From assembly GCF_024497955.1 (NCBI RefSeq), contig NZ_JANHKP010000002.1, positions 124,001 to 188,000 of the forward strand: a stretch of DNA of 64,000 bases. Reading direction: 5' to 3'. Numbering within the stretch: position 1 is the first letter of the stretch; each line of letters begins with the position of its first letter. This stretch comes from Streptomyces sp. C10-9-1 (GTDB lineage Bacteria; Actinomycetota; Actinomycetes; Streptomycetales; Streptomycetaceae). Shown one piece after another: positions 55,801-61,246 of this stretch. The translations under genes were made by a program, and so were the position numbers. The notes below the pieces were generated by a model. It made no database searches. It had not been told where the DNA came from and saw only the letters and a list, made by a program, of their open reading frames with translations.

Positions 55801-58800
55801 GTTCAGCGCCTTCCAGCAGTCCGGGATGCTCAGCGCGGACGGACGGTGCAAGACCTTCGACGCGTCGGCGGACGGCTATGTCAGGGGCGAGGGCTGCGGT
55901 GTCGTCCTGCTCAAGCCGCTGGACCGCGCGCTCGCCGACGGCGACCACGTCTACGGCGTGATCAGCGGCACGGCCGTGGGCCACGGCGGCCGGGCGGGGT
56001 CCCTCACCGCGCCCCGGCCCGAAGCCCAGGCCGACGTGCTGGTCCGTGCCCATCTCGCCGCCGGGACCGATCCCGACACCCTCACCTACCTGGAGACGCA
56101 CGGCACCGGCACCGGCCTCGGCGATCCCGTCGAGACCGAGGGCATCCGCCGGGCGCTGCGTACCCTGTACGCCGCCCGGGGCCGTGAGATGCCCGACGGC
56201 GGCGGCCGACTGGCCCTGGGCTCGGTGAAGACCAACATCGGCCATCTGGAGGCGGCGGCGGGCATCGCCGGGGTGCTCAAGGTGCTGCTCTCCATGGAGC
56301 ACGGGCGGCTCGCCCCCACCCTGCACCTGGACCGGCTCAACCCGGCCATCCGCTTCGGCGGCACCCCGCTGCGGGTCGTCACCGAGCCCGAGCCGTGGGC
56401 CCCCGTGCCGGGGCCGGACGGGGAGCCGGTGCACCGGGCCGGGGTCAGCTCCTTCGGCTTCGGCGGCACCAACGCCCATGTGGTGCTGGAGTCCGTCCCG
56501 GCGGCACCGCGTTCCCGGCCGCCGCACGCACCCCGGCCCATCGTGCTCTCGGCACCCACGGCCGGGCAGCTCACCGCGTACGCCGGACGCCTGGCCCGGT
56601 GGCTCACCGCGCACCGGCCCGACCTCGACGCGGTGGCGCGGACGCTGCAAACGGGCCGTGACCCGTGGCCCGAGCGCCTCGCGGTGGTCGCCGACGACAC
56701 CGGGACCCTGGCCCGGACCCTCGCCGACGTGGCGGCCGGACACACGCCGGAGGGCGTGTGCCGGGCCCGTGCCACGGCCGGCGCGCCCCCCGCCGAGGGG
56801 TACGGGGATCCCCGGAGCCTGGCCGCGGAGTGGGTGGCGGGCCGGGCGGTGGACTGGCCCAGGCTGTGGGACGGGGCGCTGCCGCCCAGGACCCCGCTGC
56901 CGGTCTTCCCGCTGGCCCGGACCCGCCACTGGCTCCCGGAGCCGGCGGAAGCGCCGGGCACCGGCCCCGCACCGGCCGTCCTTCCCCCGTCCCCGTCCCC
57001 CGCACCGGCGCCGACGCCGCCGTTCCGCCAGGAGGCCGAGACAGACATGCGCCCCGCAACCCCGTCCCGCCCAGGCCCTCGGGGCCGCAGGGTCAGACTG
57101 GCACCGCTGCCGGCGACACCGGAGCCGGACGGTGCCGTGCCGGCTCCCGCCGCCCGGCCGCCCGAGCCCGAGCGCGCGCCCGAAGCGGTCGCCGCGTTCG
57201 GGCCCGGCCCGGGCCCGGCCGGCGACGCCGGGATCACCCGCACGGTCCTGGAAGTGCTGTCCGCCGTTCTCGGCATCCCGGCGGGCGAGATACCGCACGA
57301 CCGGCCCTTCGCCGACCTCGGCCTCGACTCGGTCTTCCGGATGGACGTGGCCCAGGCCCTCAACAGGACCTACGGCCTCGACCTCAAGGCCGTGGAGCTC
57401 TACGAGCAGGACACGGCGGCCCGGCTGGCCACGCATGTCCGCGACGCCCTGGGCGCTCCGACTCCGCCTTTGCCCGCGGCCACCGCTCCGGCGCCCCCGC
57501 CCGCGCCACCCGCACCCGTGGAGCCCGGTGGTGCGGGCACCGGCCGGGAGGAGGTGCTGCGGCTGCTGACGGAGGTGGCCGGCCGCCCCGTGGACGCCGG
57601 ACGCACCTTCTCCGAGCAGGGCTTCACCTCCTTCGACATGCTCCGTGCCGTCAGCGCACTGGAACGGGACTTCGGCGCCCAGCGCAAGACCCTGCTGTTC
57701 GACCACCCCACCGTCGCGGACCTCGCCCGGCATCTGGGCGGGCGGGTTCCGGGGCGCCGCCGGACGTCGCCGGCCCGTGGCTCCGTCACCCCCGCCTCCC
57801 CCGGTGACGGCCCCGGTGCGGGCGACCCGGGCGGGCCCGGGCCCCTGGTCGTCGCCAAGCGGGACCTGCCCGCCCGGGCACAGGACGCCGCGCTCGTCGC
57901 GGAGCTCGACCGGCGGCACGCCAAGGAAGGCGGGCTGCCCGGACGGGACATCGCCCCCTTCGTCTTCCTCGGCTCCCGCCGCAGGGCCTACTTCCACTTC
58001 TCCCAGCGGAACGGCTCCCTGCTCGCCTGGAGCTACGTGGGCTCCTCGGACGCCCTGCCCGAACTGACCCGGGAGTGGTTCGAGCACGCCCGCGCGCACG
58101 GGCTGAAGCCCAACCAGCTCTCCATGGTGCGGCTGGAGGAGGCGGAGGGGATCGCCTGCACGGCCACGCCGTTCGGTGTGGTGCAGCGGCTGGAGGACAT
58201 CCGGGAGTTCTCCCTGGAGGGCGGCCGGATGCAGCGGCTGCGTCACCTGGTGGGCAGGTTCGGGCGCCGGCCGGGCACCCGCACCGAGGAGTACACGATG
58301 GGCGCCGACCCCGACACCGACGCCGAGATCGTGACCCTGGTCGACCAGTGGCGCGCCCGCAAGGAGGCCGCCGGGAACGCCGTCAACCCCTACGTCACCA
58401 CGGTGCGCGACGAGCTGCGGCGCGGCGAACTGGGCGAGCGCCACCGCCTCTTCCTCACCTGGGCCGAGGGCACCCTGTACAGCGCCGTGATCATCACCCG
58501 GATCCCCTCGGAGCCGGGCCATCTGCTCGACCTGGAGTTCTACGCCGAGTCGATGCCCCCGGGCGGGCTGGAGTTCACCCTCGTCCACGTCATCCGGTTG
58601 CTGGCCGACGAGGGATGGACGCTGTTCAGCTTCGGGGCCAGCTTCGGTGTGCGGCTCGACTCCTCGGCCAACGCGGATCCGGTGGCCGAGCAGGCCCTGG
58701 CCGACCTGCGCTCGCGGGGCGTCTTCACGGGCGAGGGCAACTTCCGCTTCAAGAACAAGTTCCGGCCCGTGAACCTGCCGCTGTACCTGTGCCGGCCCGC

Positions 58801-61246
58801 CGACGCGGACCCCACGGACGTCTCCGAGATCATCCTGATGATCGCCGACCCCGATGTGGCGGATCCGGACGAGGCCCGGCGGACCGGCCCGGCGCCGGCG
58901 ACCGGCACGGTTCCGCTCGCCGAGCCCGCCGAGTTCGCCGAGCCGGGGGAGCCCGCCGAGCCCGCCGAGCCCGCCGAGCCGGGGGAGCCCGCCGAGTTCG
59001 CCGAGCCGGGGGAGCCGGGAGAGGACGAGCGCGCCGTGGCCGCCCGGGAGCGACGGCTGGCCGCCGCCGGGTACAACCCCTTGCGCATCCCCTCCCACGA
59101 GGCCGAGTTCGACCTGGTCACCGACTCCTGGGCGGAGCTCGACACCCCCGTGGTGGCCGAGGCCGTGGCCGCGCTCCGGCGCCGCGCCGCCACCCGCGTC
59201 GCCCCGGCCCCCGGAGAGCTGGCCTACCCGCCGTTCGCCCACGCGGTGGCCACCGGCCAGGGGCGCTCGGCGGAGGCGCTGCTGTGCCGCGCCTGGCCCG
59301 GCCCGCGCGGCCTGGTGGCCCGGAACGACCTCTTCCCCACCTGGGGGCTGAACCTGCTGGAGCACGGGTACACCCCGCTGACCGTGCCCACCGCGCCGCC
59401 CGCGGAACCCGGTTCACCGTTCCACGCGGACCTGGACACCGAGGCACTCGACCGCGAACTGGCCGCGCACGCCGGGGAGGTGTCGTTCCTCTGCGTGGAG
59501 GCCAGCCCCAACGCGGCGGGCGGGGCGCCGCTGTCGCTGGCGGGACTGCGCCGGGTGCGGGAGACGGCGGACGCGCACGGCGTTCCGCTGGTCCTGGACG
59601 CCACCCGGCTGCCGGAGAACGCCGCGGCCGTCGGCGACCACGAGCCCGGGCAGCGCGGCCGCCCGCTGTGGGACATCGCGGAGGAGTTCCTGGGCCTGGC
59701 CCACGCCGTCACCCTCAGCCTCTCCAAGGACTTCGGGATCGACTGCGGCGGACTGGTCGCCACCAGTGACCCGGACCTGTTCGCCGCCGTCCGCGAGGAC
59801 ATCCGGCTCCGCGGCTCGGAGGCCGGTGCGGCCCAGCGCCGTCTGATCGCCGAGGCGATCGCCGACCGTTCCGGGACCGCCGAGCGGGTGACGGCACGCC
59901 GGGACGCCGTACGGGCCCTGTGGCGGGAGCTACGGGACGCCGGACTGCCCGTGCCGGAGCATCCCGGCGCCCACGCGGTGCTGCTGGACGTCGCCCGCAT
60001 GGCCACCACGGGGCCGCTGCGCCACCCGGGGCCCAGCTGGCTCGCCTGGCTGTACCGCACCACGGGCGTCCGGGCGGCCCCGCACCTGGCCGGCGGCTCC
60101 GGAGGCGGTGTCCCGCTGCGGCTCGCGGTCCCGGCGGGGCTCCCGGCCGCCGCGGCGCGGGAGGCGGGCCGCCGCATCGCCCGGCTGGGGGCCGCCCCGC
60201 AGCCCGTCCCGGACCTGGTGCCCGTCGAGCCCTCCGCCGCACCCGGGGACGCCCCCGCCCACGCGCCGGACGGCGTCTACTACCCGGCGGGCCGGCTGCC
60301 CGACGACGTGCGGACCGCGATGGAGGAGGGGCACCAGCCCCGGAGCGAGAACCACGCCGTGCTGCGCACCCACCAGCCCGCGGTGGAGCGGCACCTCCTG
60401 CCCGCCCCGGGCGGCCAGGTGGAGGCGTTCACCGCGGGGTCCGGGACGCCCCTGGTGCTGCTCCATCTCTTCAACGTCGGGGCGGGGTTCTTCGCGCCGC
60501 AGTTCGCCGGACTCGCCGACCGCCACCGGGTGATCTGCGTGCACCACCCCGGGGTGGGGGAGACCACCGCGGCGTCCGATCTCTCCGTCGAGGGGCTCGC
60601 CGACCAGCTGCGCCACGCCCTGGCGGGGCTCGGCGTGGAGGGCCCGGTGCATCTGGCGGGCGCGTCCTTCGGCGCACTGCCGGCGATGTCCTTCGCGCTG
60701 CGGCACCCGGAGGAGACCGCCTCGCTCACGCTCATCGGCGGTTCCTACAAGGTGGGGAACCGGCGCGGGGAGATGAACCGCCTGTCCCTGGTCGCCCGGG
60801 AGGACTTCGACCGGCTGCTGGACCAGCCGGGGACGGAGGAGACCGCGGCGGAGCGCGAGCGGCTGGAGGAACTGCTGCTGCGCTGCGAGAGCCTGGACCC
60901 GAAGACCGGGCTGCGCTACCTCGACGAGTTCGAGGCCGCGCCCGACCTGCTGCCCCGCCTGGAGGGCCTGCGCACCCCGACGCTGATCGTGCACGGCCGG
61001 CACGACACGGTGGTGCCGCTGAAGACGGCGCATCTCCTCCACGGCCTGCTGCCGGACGTCCGCTTCCACGAGTTCCCGGACGCCGGGCACTTCCCCAGCC
61101 TCACCCGGGCCGAGCGCTTCGGCCGGATCCTGACCGAGTTCACGGCCGCACAGGACGCCGCACAGGACGCCGCACAGGACGCCGCACGGGACGCCGCGCG
61201 GGCTGCCGCCCGTCGCACCGCCGGAGCGAAGGGCGCCGCGTCATGA
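41216..61246 (+). CDS. trans-AT PKS megasynthase, second protein, ending DUF-SH-TE (LnmJ-like)
   Basis: 6676 residues. Order with rough positions: DH (1-290), ACP (329-405), KR (434-880), KS4 (901-1320), defective ACP-like domain (1374-1442), ECH (1632-1882), ACP (1946-2030), KS5 (2126-2550), KR (2726-3180), ACP (3207-3279), KS6 (3335-3773), KR (4010-4490), ACP (4542-4613), KS7 (4665-5095), ACP-ACP (5339-5415, 5444-5513), DUF (5542-5885), SH (5939-6332), TE (6392-6642). KS cysteines are 1065, 2295, 3504 and 4827. The true start is the ATG at 41216, overlapping the previous stop; the frame is open about 350 nt further upstream but lies inside KS3 of the first protein. DUF-SH-TE is the hallmark of the leinamycin family. 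The tail (AAQDAAQDAAQDAARDAA) is repetitive and probably disordered. Confidence 0.95.
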   Translation: MTQRQPTTGEAPIVARLDLADDDFIMRNHRVHQVSVMPGVTFLDILWRILRARGLDDQRASLHRVLFPEAVATASGQGREIRVTLAAPGPDGRRAVTAESRPSGRPGASWRQNMRAELGFDDEPSTASRPGSLDPRALRDAARRTYPMDELYARARAEDIRHGAAMTCHGPLHIGDGYLLAELTLDAAAPAADTFRLHPALLDASTIAAYGQTEAASREPFIPVYLDRFRAWAPIGPTTLVHVPHPERMAATGDLITSDYTLCDPSGRILAEFTGLSCKRIRRPDLITALLDDAPDAARGPVALNGAPAARAAVPAAAPSGGGTTAGSPRDAYRALLRRLVADALHTDPPKVGTDTGFYELGLESVDLLGISRALEDAVQGTLYPTLLFEYQTIEVLAGHLAETYGPPAAAPAGPPGREAGDAPEGEAGDPGAAGLFRPVWTPAETAATTGSAAPAPEGPVLVLPGPHAPHGLLPALRRALPERRFLPVDDATADGGDPAAVVDGLDGPPGCVVLPLPEPGDDPVRPAHALLRLAQALTRRWPARTTLLLATHPAPSGGADAARPAVGALARCLTGESPRLDCRVVEVDRWEADPVADAVARETRAPAAPQVRYRTGRREARVFRAEPAAPAAPAASPLRERGVYVVSGGAGRLAGLLAEHLACRFRARIALLVRRPVTAGQQVWAEGLRARGAEVCWLTADLGREDEVRTALARVRREFGPVNGVFHTAGTVSDGLFPGKTRADLDRVAAPKVLGALHLDEATRDDPLDLFVLYSSLSASQAVAGQSDYAFANAFLEHFADERVRTGRPGRTVAVGWPMWADGAMRLGEEDVAHSRRTRGTWPMPTDAGLGLLDTALAGAPGTVVAVYGDPSRIGDVLPAPRATATATGRTPAVRPDRADEPVAVVGIAGAYPQAPDLDAFWRNLSGGRDSIVEVPGDRWDHDAYFTPGDPVPGRTYGRWGGFLDGVDLFDRSFFGISRRDAERMDPQERLFLTTCWRTLQDAGYPPHALDGESVGVYAGVMWNHYQLLRDQGVAPAAMHASVANRVSYTLGLTGPSMAVDTACSSSLTAVHLAMESIRRGECTLALAGGVNVTVHPQKYLQLAQGQFLSADGRCRSFGAGATGYVPGEGVGAVLLKALSGALEDGDRVLGVLRGSAANHTGRTSGFTVPNPDAQADLIRAALRRAGCDPATVGYVEAHGTGTALGDPVEIRGLRKAFADSGAGEGGIAVGSVKSNIGHLESAAGIAGLSKVLLQMRHRTLVPSLHSGELNPHLELEGSPFRIPQRATPWHPAPGAPLRAGISAFGAGGANVHLVVESHEAPAGEPEDGGSGPQLVLLSARDEEGLRSYADAVAASLAGSEPGATAAGRGGAEAAVAVAAELLGVDPAEIDPAAPLAELGLDPATGRELARRLGELPGGGELPPRALAPEATLAGLAARAAPGGAYRSAGVADVAYTLQAGRTPLDHRLAVVVPAGTAAAQRSELLAVLEGFASGQSAQPARWVRGTRRPAGEHPALSAEEAARSLRGARLPELARAWADGADVPWERARALAGLPRGRRVALPVPPLREERCWLGRWRDGAPAADGPVAAAPSPGPSAAVPSPGPSAAPVPSSRPFVAVPVPSPEHEPRGPAVELRVLEDGVALVVMRGGSNMFTEETVRGLEDAFARIGDDDSVGAVVLTGEGPAFSMGGTPEALEKLARGEGSFTDVPFLYEGLQRCDRPVVAALSGHASGGGLAFGLHADVVLMAREGMYAASFLAYGFTPGMGATRVLERRFGASVAAEMCYSGRPLSGAELERRGAGVSVLPRSEVLPAALSLARAIAARPRTAVRALKRELAQRTLEELTTVVEREAELHRQVLDADAVARVRGHADRVRHYAAGEGPKPARASAAVPPAGARREPREAGAAVTVRLEPVEPVEPPSAVGAAAPSPGPAEGQIASPPPPGIGQEAVAAVLTGTLCGHLYLEEEEIDPARTFQELGVDSLGAVEVVRDLNEHFGLGLESTVVYDHPTVDRLAAFVVAEAARGGALHTAAVAAPEPAPEPAPEPAPEPAPEPAPEPAPVEAGTGEAAVPGEAAEPRPPAAPAAVEPVVLDPVPVPAPAPRTPRDAPAAPAPAPERRGATDIAVIGMAGRFPDAPDLDSFWANLLAGRNGVREVPPERWDLRRHYHPDPSAPGRSYSKWAALLTDIDRFDAAFFRLSPREAERMDPQQRLFLQEAWTALEDAGYATPGTHRARCGVFVGAGTGDYLERLRAAGEDLGGSAFLGNSPSILAARIAYHLDLGGPTLCVDTACSSSLVAIHLAVSSLRSGECDTAVAGGVALMTGPRMHVWTSAAGMLSPTGRCAPFDASADGIVLGEGVGAVVLKPLDRALADGDQVHAVIKATGVNGDGRSNGITAPSAEAQTSLLREVHARAGLGDGGAGLGYLETHGTGTPLGDPIEARALRNVFRPAPRGPRLLIGSVKSNIGHTTMAAGIAGFLKVVCALKHGCIPPTLHFSGLNPEIDAARAPFDVVTGPVPWPTGPDGPLAGAVSSFGFSGTNAHAVLTAAPEAPGADRAPVTGTTRELPVPVSARTRDQLRDQVRRLADAVTDQQDLAAVGRVLALHRWHFPQRALFVVRTLSELREQARAWLVHAAAEPPRAASPAVRRAAEAYLAGRDADWSAVYPVQSAPAPRRPGLPTYPFAGVRHWITAGPGSPEPPAKPVEPVEPVESVEPVPAGSSAAGELLLRRPVWRPLGAGPGVPRPPAGGARVLLAHDPGAAGLAEALAERHARAGDAVVRLPLDAAVRPDPGGPCDVLYLLAAPAREDRGPREPVDPPTLAAFRLLRSMLDEGQGRRPLSLRVAVHGIVEATAGEPVRAHGAGLVGLARAAAAEHPSWQCVLTDLGAEEPPATAADHADRLLSAGPGTALVAWRDGRPWTREFLPLPATGASAAEERPAFRHQGCYLVVGGTGGLGRAVSRHLAAGHAARLVWLGRRPVDDPGVTSAIADLESLGGRVRYVPGDIADPSAVRSAVSEAHRAFGALHGVVHAAGVLRDRSLARMTEAEFTGVFAAKAAGVTVLLDALAEEHPDFCVFFSSAASFVAAAGQGNYAAAATYQDAVVHAAAPRCPFPVQVINWGYWGSVGAVADERYARAFAGLGVGSIEPGEGAVALAEVVSSGAGQALVIRADPARMAEHGMPLGGSPAAPETGGAEPVGDAEALPRVRGYLRGAFRDVLKCPDEDLPDREPFENAGIDSITGTEILDRLSEDLGELPATLLFEHLTIEQLARHLLAERRDPVLRAAGLVGAAEPRPASAPATRGAAAPQAAARGAAPAVAPVSPAPEEPSPADIAVVGLTGRYPGSPDLDAFWRNLAAGANCVGEVPPDRWDWREYFDPRRGTPQRTYGKWAGFLDGVDRFDPHLFGILPREAAAIDPQERLFLESCWTLLEENGYAGPRSRVPETGVFVGVMYGSYGKLAAAQGWPRGELAGAHSAYWSIANRVSYTFDLSGPSMAVDSACSSSLTAVQLACESIRRGECRMAVAGGVNLILHPAHLVALAGMNMLAGGDGCRTFDAAADGYVPGEGVGAVLLRPLADAVASGDRVWGVIKAGMSNAGGKTSGYTVPNPNAQAALVAETMRRAGVEPRTLSYVEAHGTGTELGDPIEIAALTRAFGADREAERRAWLGRHCAVGSVKSNIGHLEGAAGIAGLTKVLLQLAHRRLVPSANLDRVNPKIPFADSPFRPQTELAEWTRPRVRGADGDEREYPLRAGVSSFGAGGANVHLVVEEYPAREPRPAPHPDTAPRGAEQVFVLSARTGERLRAYAGRVAAFLTGTAEADPAGATGAATLRELTWASQYGRREYGHRLAVTAASRTGLAGLLAAYADGGPTPPGLRTGTATRGGTAEWQGQDPQEAVTAWLGGADVDWARLWQAPLPRRVSFPGCPFEHGGYWLPGDGPLARAHTRDAAGDAGPGTAAASRTRVAAGDAGPGTAAASHTRDAAGDAGPGTAAASRTVTDAGGPRPERCRLLRPVWEPAGEDDAAEGAGTHPAGNGEGTGTVLILTADAGLAAALTARCEAEGHRAVPVLPVPPGTAEPASGAGHRHVLRTGDPEDARRLVRELDRAGLVPDAVVCCPPDGPDELSTTALPGLLRQGPEPFLQVLTALLATAGGPRDLRAVYGYRAPTPGSRPYDAAMAAALRGLALEHGRFGAARLAVEGADAFQDPDRLAGWLLAELGRCRPGEAAQVRRRGGRRQTRGLLPVESPAAGGPTVSAGAVYLITGGTGALARHFAAHLAARAPVTVILAGRSEPGRAARERFAALAAPGSTVRYEQADVTRPETLRALVDRVAATDGPLRGVVHAAGVTRDARLVDKSPEDWSAVLAPKVLGTVALDEATREQPLDFFALFSSVVAHGGNPGQVDYGYANAFLDEFAERRERLRAAGLRPGRTVSLGWPLWEEGGMTVDDATRTLLERRWGMVPLATADGLWCFDAALAGEDACLAVTAPAPQEAAPVPPAPVAPVPAAPVPAAPGPSPRATGAEEAPTPWRPVAEAERELRSMAAGFLMVEPGEVDLDHPLLDLGFDSITLTELINQVNETHGLDLLPTVLLECADLASFARYLADHHADALAPAAGSPSAAEPEAEDTAAPAEDGGAVRGTAAAPHGGSGEGAGGPRTAPDRIAVIGIAGVLPGSADVREFWRHLDAGRHLVTEAPGSRPGLARPGGTPWRAGFVDGVDRFDAAFFGIAPREAELMDPQQRLFLETAWQAIADAGYRPSELAGTDTGLFAGVSTSDYADLIARGGVPVAAHSATGVAHAVLANRVSYLLDLRGPSESVDTACSSSLVALHHAARALASGECGMALAGGVNVLLSPALFSAFQQSGMLSADGRCKTFDASADGYVRGEGCGVVLLKPLDRALADGDHVYGVISGTAVGHGGRAGSLTAPRPEAQADVLVRAHLAAGTDPDTLTYLETHGTGTGLGDPVETEGIRRALRTLYAARGREMPDGGGRLALGSVKTNIGHLEAAAGIAGVLKVLLSMEHGRLAPTLHLDRLNPAIRFGGTPLRVVTEPEPWAPVPGPDGEPVHRAGVSSFGFGGTNAHVVLESVPAAPRSRPPHAPRPIVLSAPTAGQLTAYAGRLARWLTAHRPDLDAVARTLQTGRDPWPERLAVVADDTGTLARTLADVAAGHTPEGVCRARATAGAPPAEGYGDPRSLAAEWVAGRAVDWPRLWDGALPPRTPLPVFPLARTRHWLPEPAEAPGTGPAPAVLPPSPSPAPAPTPPFRQEAETDMRPATPSRPGPRGRRVRLAPLPATPEPDGAVPAPAARPPEPERAPEAVAAFGPGPGPAGDAGITRTVLEVLSAVLGIPAGEIPHDRPFADLGLDSVFRMDVAQALNRTYGLDLKAVELYEQDTAARLATHVRDALGAPTPPLPAATAPAPPPAPPAPVEPGGAGTGREEVLRLLTEVAGRPVDAGRTFSEQGFTSFDMLRAVSALERDFGAQRKTLLFDHPTVADLARHLGGRVPGRRRTSPARGSVTPASPGDGPGAGDPGGPGPLVVAKRDLPARAQDAALVAELDRRHAKEGGLPGRDIAPFVFLGSRRRAYFHFSQRNGSLLAWSYVGSSDALPELTREWFEHARAHGLKPNQLSMVRLEEAEGIACTATPFGVVQRLEDIREFSLEGGRMQRLRHLVGRFGRRPGTRTEEYTMGADPDTDAEIVTLVDQWRARKEAAGNAVNPYVTTVRDELRRGELGERHRLFLTWAEGTLYSAVIITRIPSEPGHLLDLEFYAESMPPGGLEFTLVHVIRLLADEGWTLFSFGASFGVRLDSSANADPVAEQALADLRSRGVFTGEGNFRFKNKFRPVNLPLYLCRPADADPTDVSEIILMIADPDVADPDEARRTGPAPATGTVPLAEPAEFAEPGEPAEPAEPAEPGEPAEFAEPGEPGEDERAVAARERRLAAAGYNPLRIPSHEAEFDLVTDSWAELDTPVVAEAVAALRRRAATRVAPAPGELAYPPFAHAVATGQGRSAEALLCRAWPGPRGLVARNDLFPTWGLNLLEHGYTPLTVPTAPPAEPGSPFHADLDTEALDRELAAHAGEVSFLCVEASPNAAGGAPLSLAGLRRVRETADAHGVPLVLDATRLPENAAAVGDHEPGQRGRPLWDIAEEFLGLAHAVTLSLSKDFGIDCGGLVATSDPDLFAAVREDIRLRGSEAGAAQRRLIAEAIADRSGTAERVTARRDAVRALWRELRDAGLPVPEHPGAHAVLLDVARMATTGPLRHPGPSWLAWLYRTTGVRAAPHLAGGSGGGVPLRLAVPAGLPAAAAREAGRRIARLGAAPQPVPDLVPVEPSAAPGDAPAHAPDGVYYPAGRLPDDVRTAMEEGHQPRSENHAVLRTHQPAVERHLLPAPGGQVEAFTAGSGTPLVLLHLFNVGAGFFAPQFAGLADRHRVICVHHPGVGETTAASDLSVEGLADQLRHALAGLGVEGPVHLAGASFGALPAMSFALRHPEETASLTLIGGSYKVGNRRGEMNRLSLVAREDFDRLLDQPGTEETAAERERLEELLLRCESLDPKTGLRYLDEFEAAPDLLPRLEGLRTPTLIVHGRHDTVVPLKTAHLLHGLLPDVRFHEFPDAGHFPSLTRAERFGRILTEFTAAQDAAQDAAQDAARDAARAAARRTAGAKGAAS
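43915..47310 (+). other. module KS4-(dead ACP)-ECH-ACP, beta-branching module
   Basis: KS4 is complete. A carrier-like stretch follows (VAAELLGVDPAEIDPAAPLAELGLDPATGREL, in part) in which the phosphopantetheine serine is Pro (residue 1404), so it cannot carry a chain. The crotonase domain has GSNMFTEETVRGLEDAF, GEGPAFSMGG and SGHASGGGLAFGLHADVV. The working ACP has GVDSLGAVEVV. A KS-ECH-ACP module marks a beta-branch position. Confidence 0.8.
47330..47401. repeat. six perfect 12-bp repeats inside the PKS gene
   Basis: The unit GCCCCGGAACCC is repeated six times in frame and encodes an Ala-Pro-Glu-Pro linker between the ACP of the ECH module and KS5. Confidence 0.9.
47590..51050 (+). other. 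module KS5-KR-ACP, KR active site altered
   Basis: KS5 is complete (DTACSSSL, ETHGTGT, IGHTTMAAG). The KR has GGTGGLG, FSSAAS and Y3095, but the Asn four residues after the Tyr is Ala (NYAAAATYQ). The ACP serine is in AGIDSITGTEI. Confidence 0.75.
51218..55055 (+). other. module KS6-KR-ACP
   Basis: KS6 has SACSSSLT, EAHGTGT and IGHLEGAAG. The KR has TGGTGALA and DYGYAN, with its Ser in FSSVVA. The ACP has GFDSITLTEL. A 51-bp tandem repeat lies between KS6 and the KR. Confidence 0.85.
53060..53212. repeat. three tandem 51-bp repeats inside the PKS gene
   Basis: Three nearly identical units (starts 53060, 53111, 53162) encode TRDAAGDAGPGTAAASR-type linker segments. They differ by a few substitutions. 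Confidence 0.9.
55210..57755 (+). other. last elongation module KS7-ACP-ACP
   Basis: KS7 is complete (DTACSSSL with Cys4827, ETHGTGT, IGHLEAAAG). Two carrier domains follow, with serines in LGLDSVFRMDV and EQGFTSFDML. Tandem ACPs are common where HMG-CoA-synthase-type branching occurs and are found at the same place in leinamycin. Confidence 0.85.
57840..61140 (+). other. DUF-SH-TE ending: sulfur-installing didomain and thioesterase
   Basis: The DUF (ARAHGLKPNQLSMVRLEEAEG ... LDLEFYAESMPPG ... NFRFKNKFRPVNLPLYL, in parts) looks like a GNAT-fold phosphatidylglycerol-lysyltransferase-like domain. The SH domain is a PLP enzyme of the tryptophanase/tyrosine-phenol-lyase type; K6171 in SLSKDFGIDCGG is the expected PLP lysine. 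In leinamycin the SH domain cleaves the C-S bond of a cysteine adduct to leave a thiol. The TE has S6484 in GASFGALP and a terminal GHFPS histidine. Confidence 0.88.
58919..59021. repeat. Pro/Glu-rich repetitive linker between DUF and SH
   Basis: Repeated GAGCCCGCC and GAGCCGGGGGAG units encode EPAEFAEPGEPAEPAEP-type sequence, a flexible linker. Confidence 0.8.
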
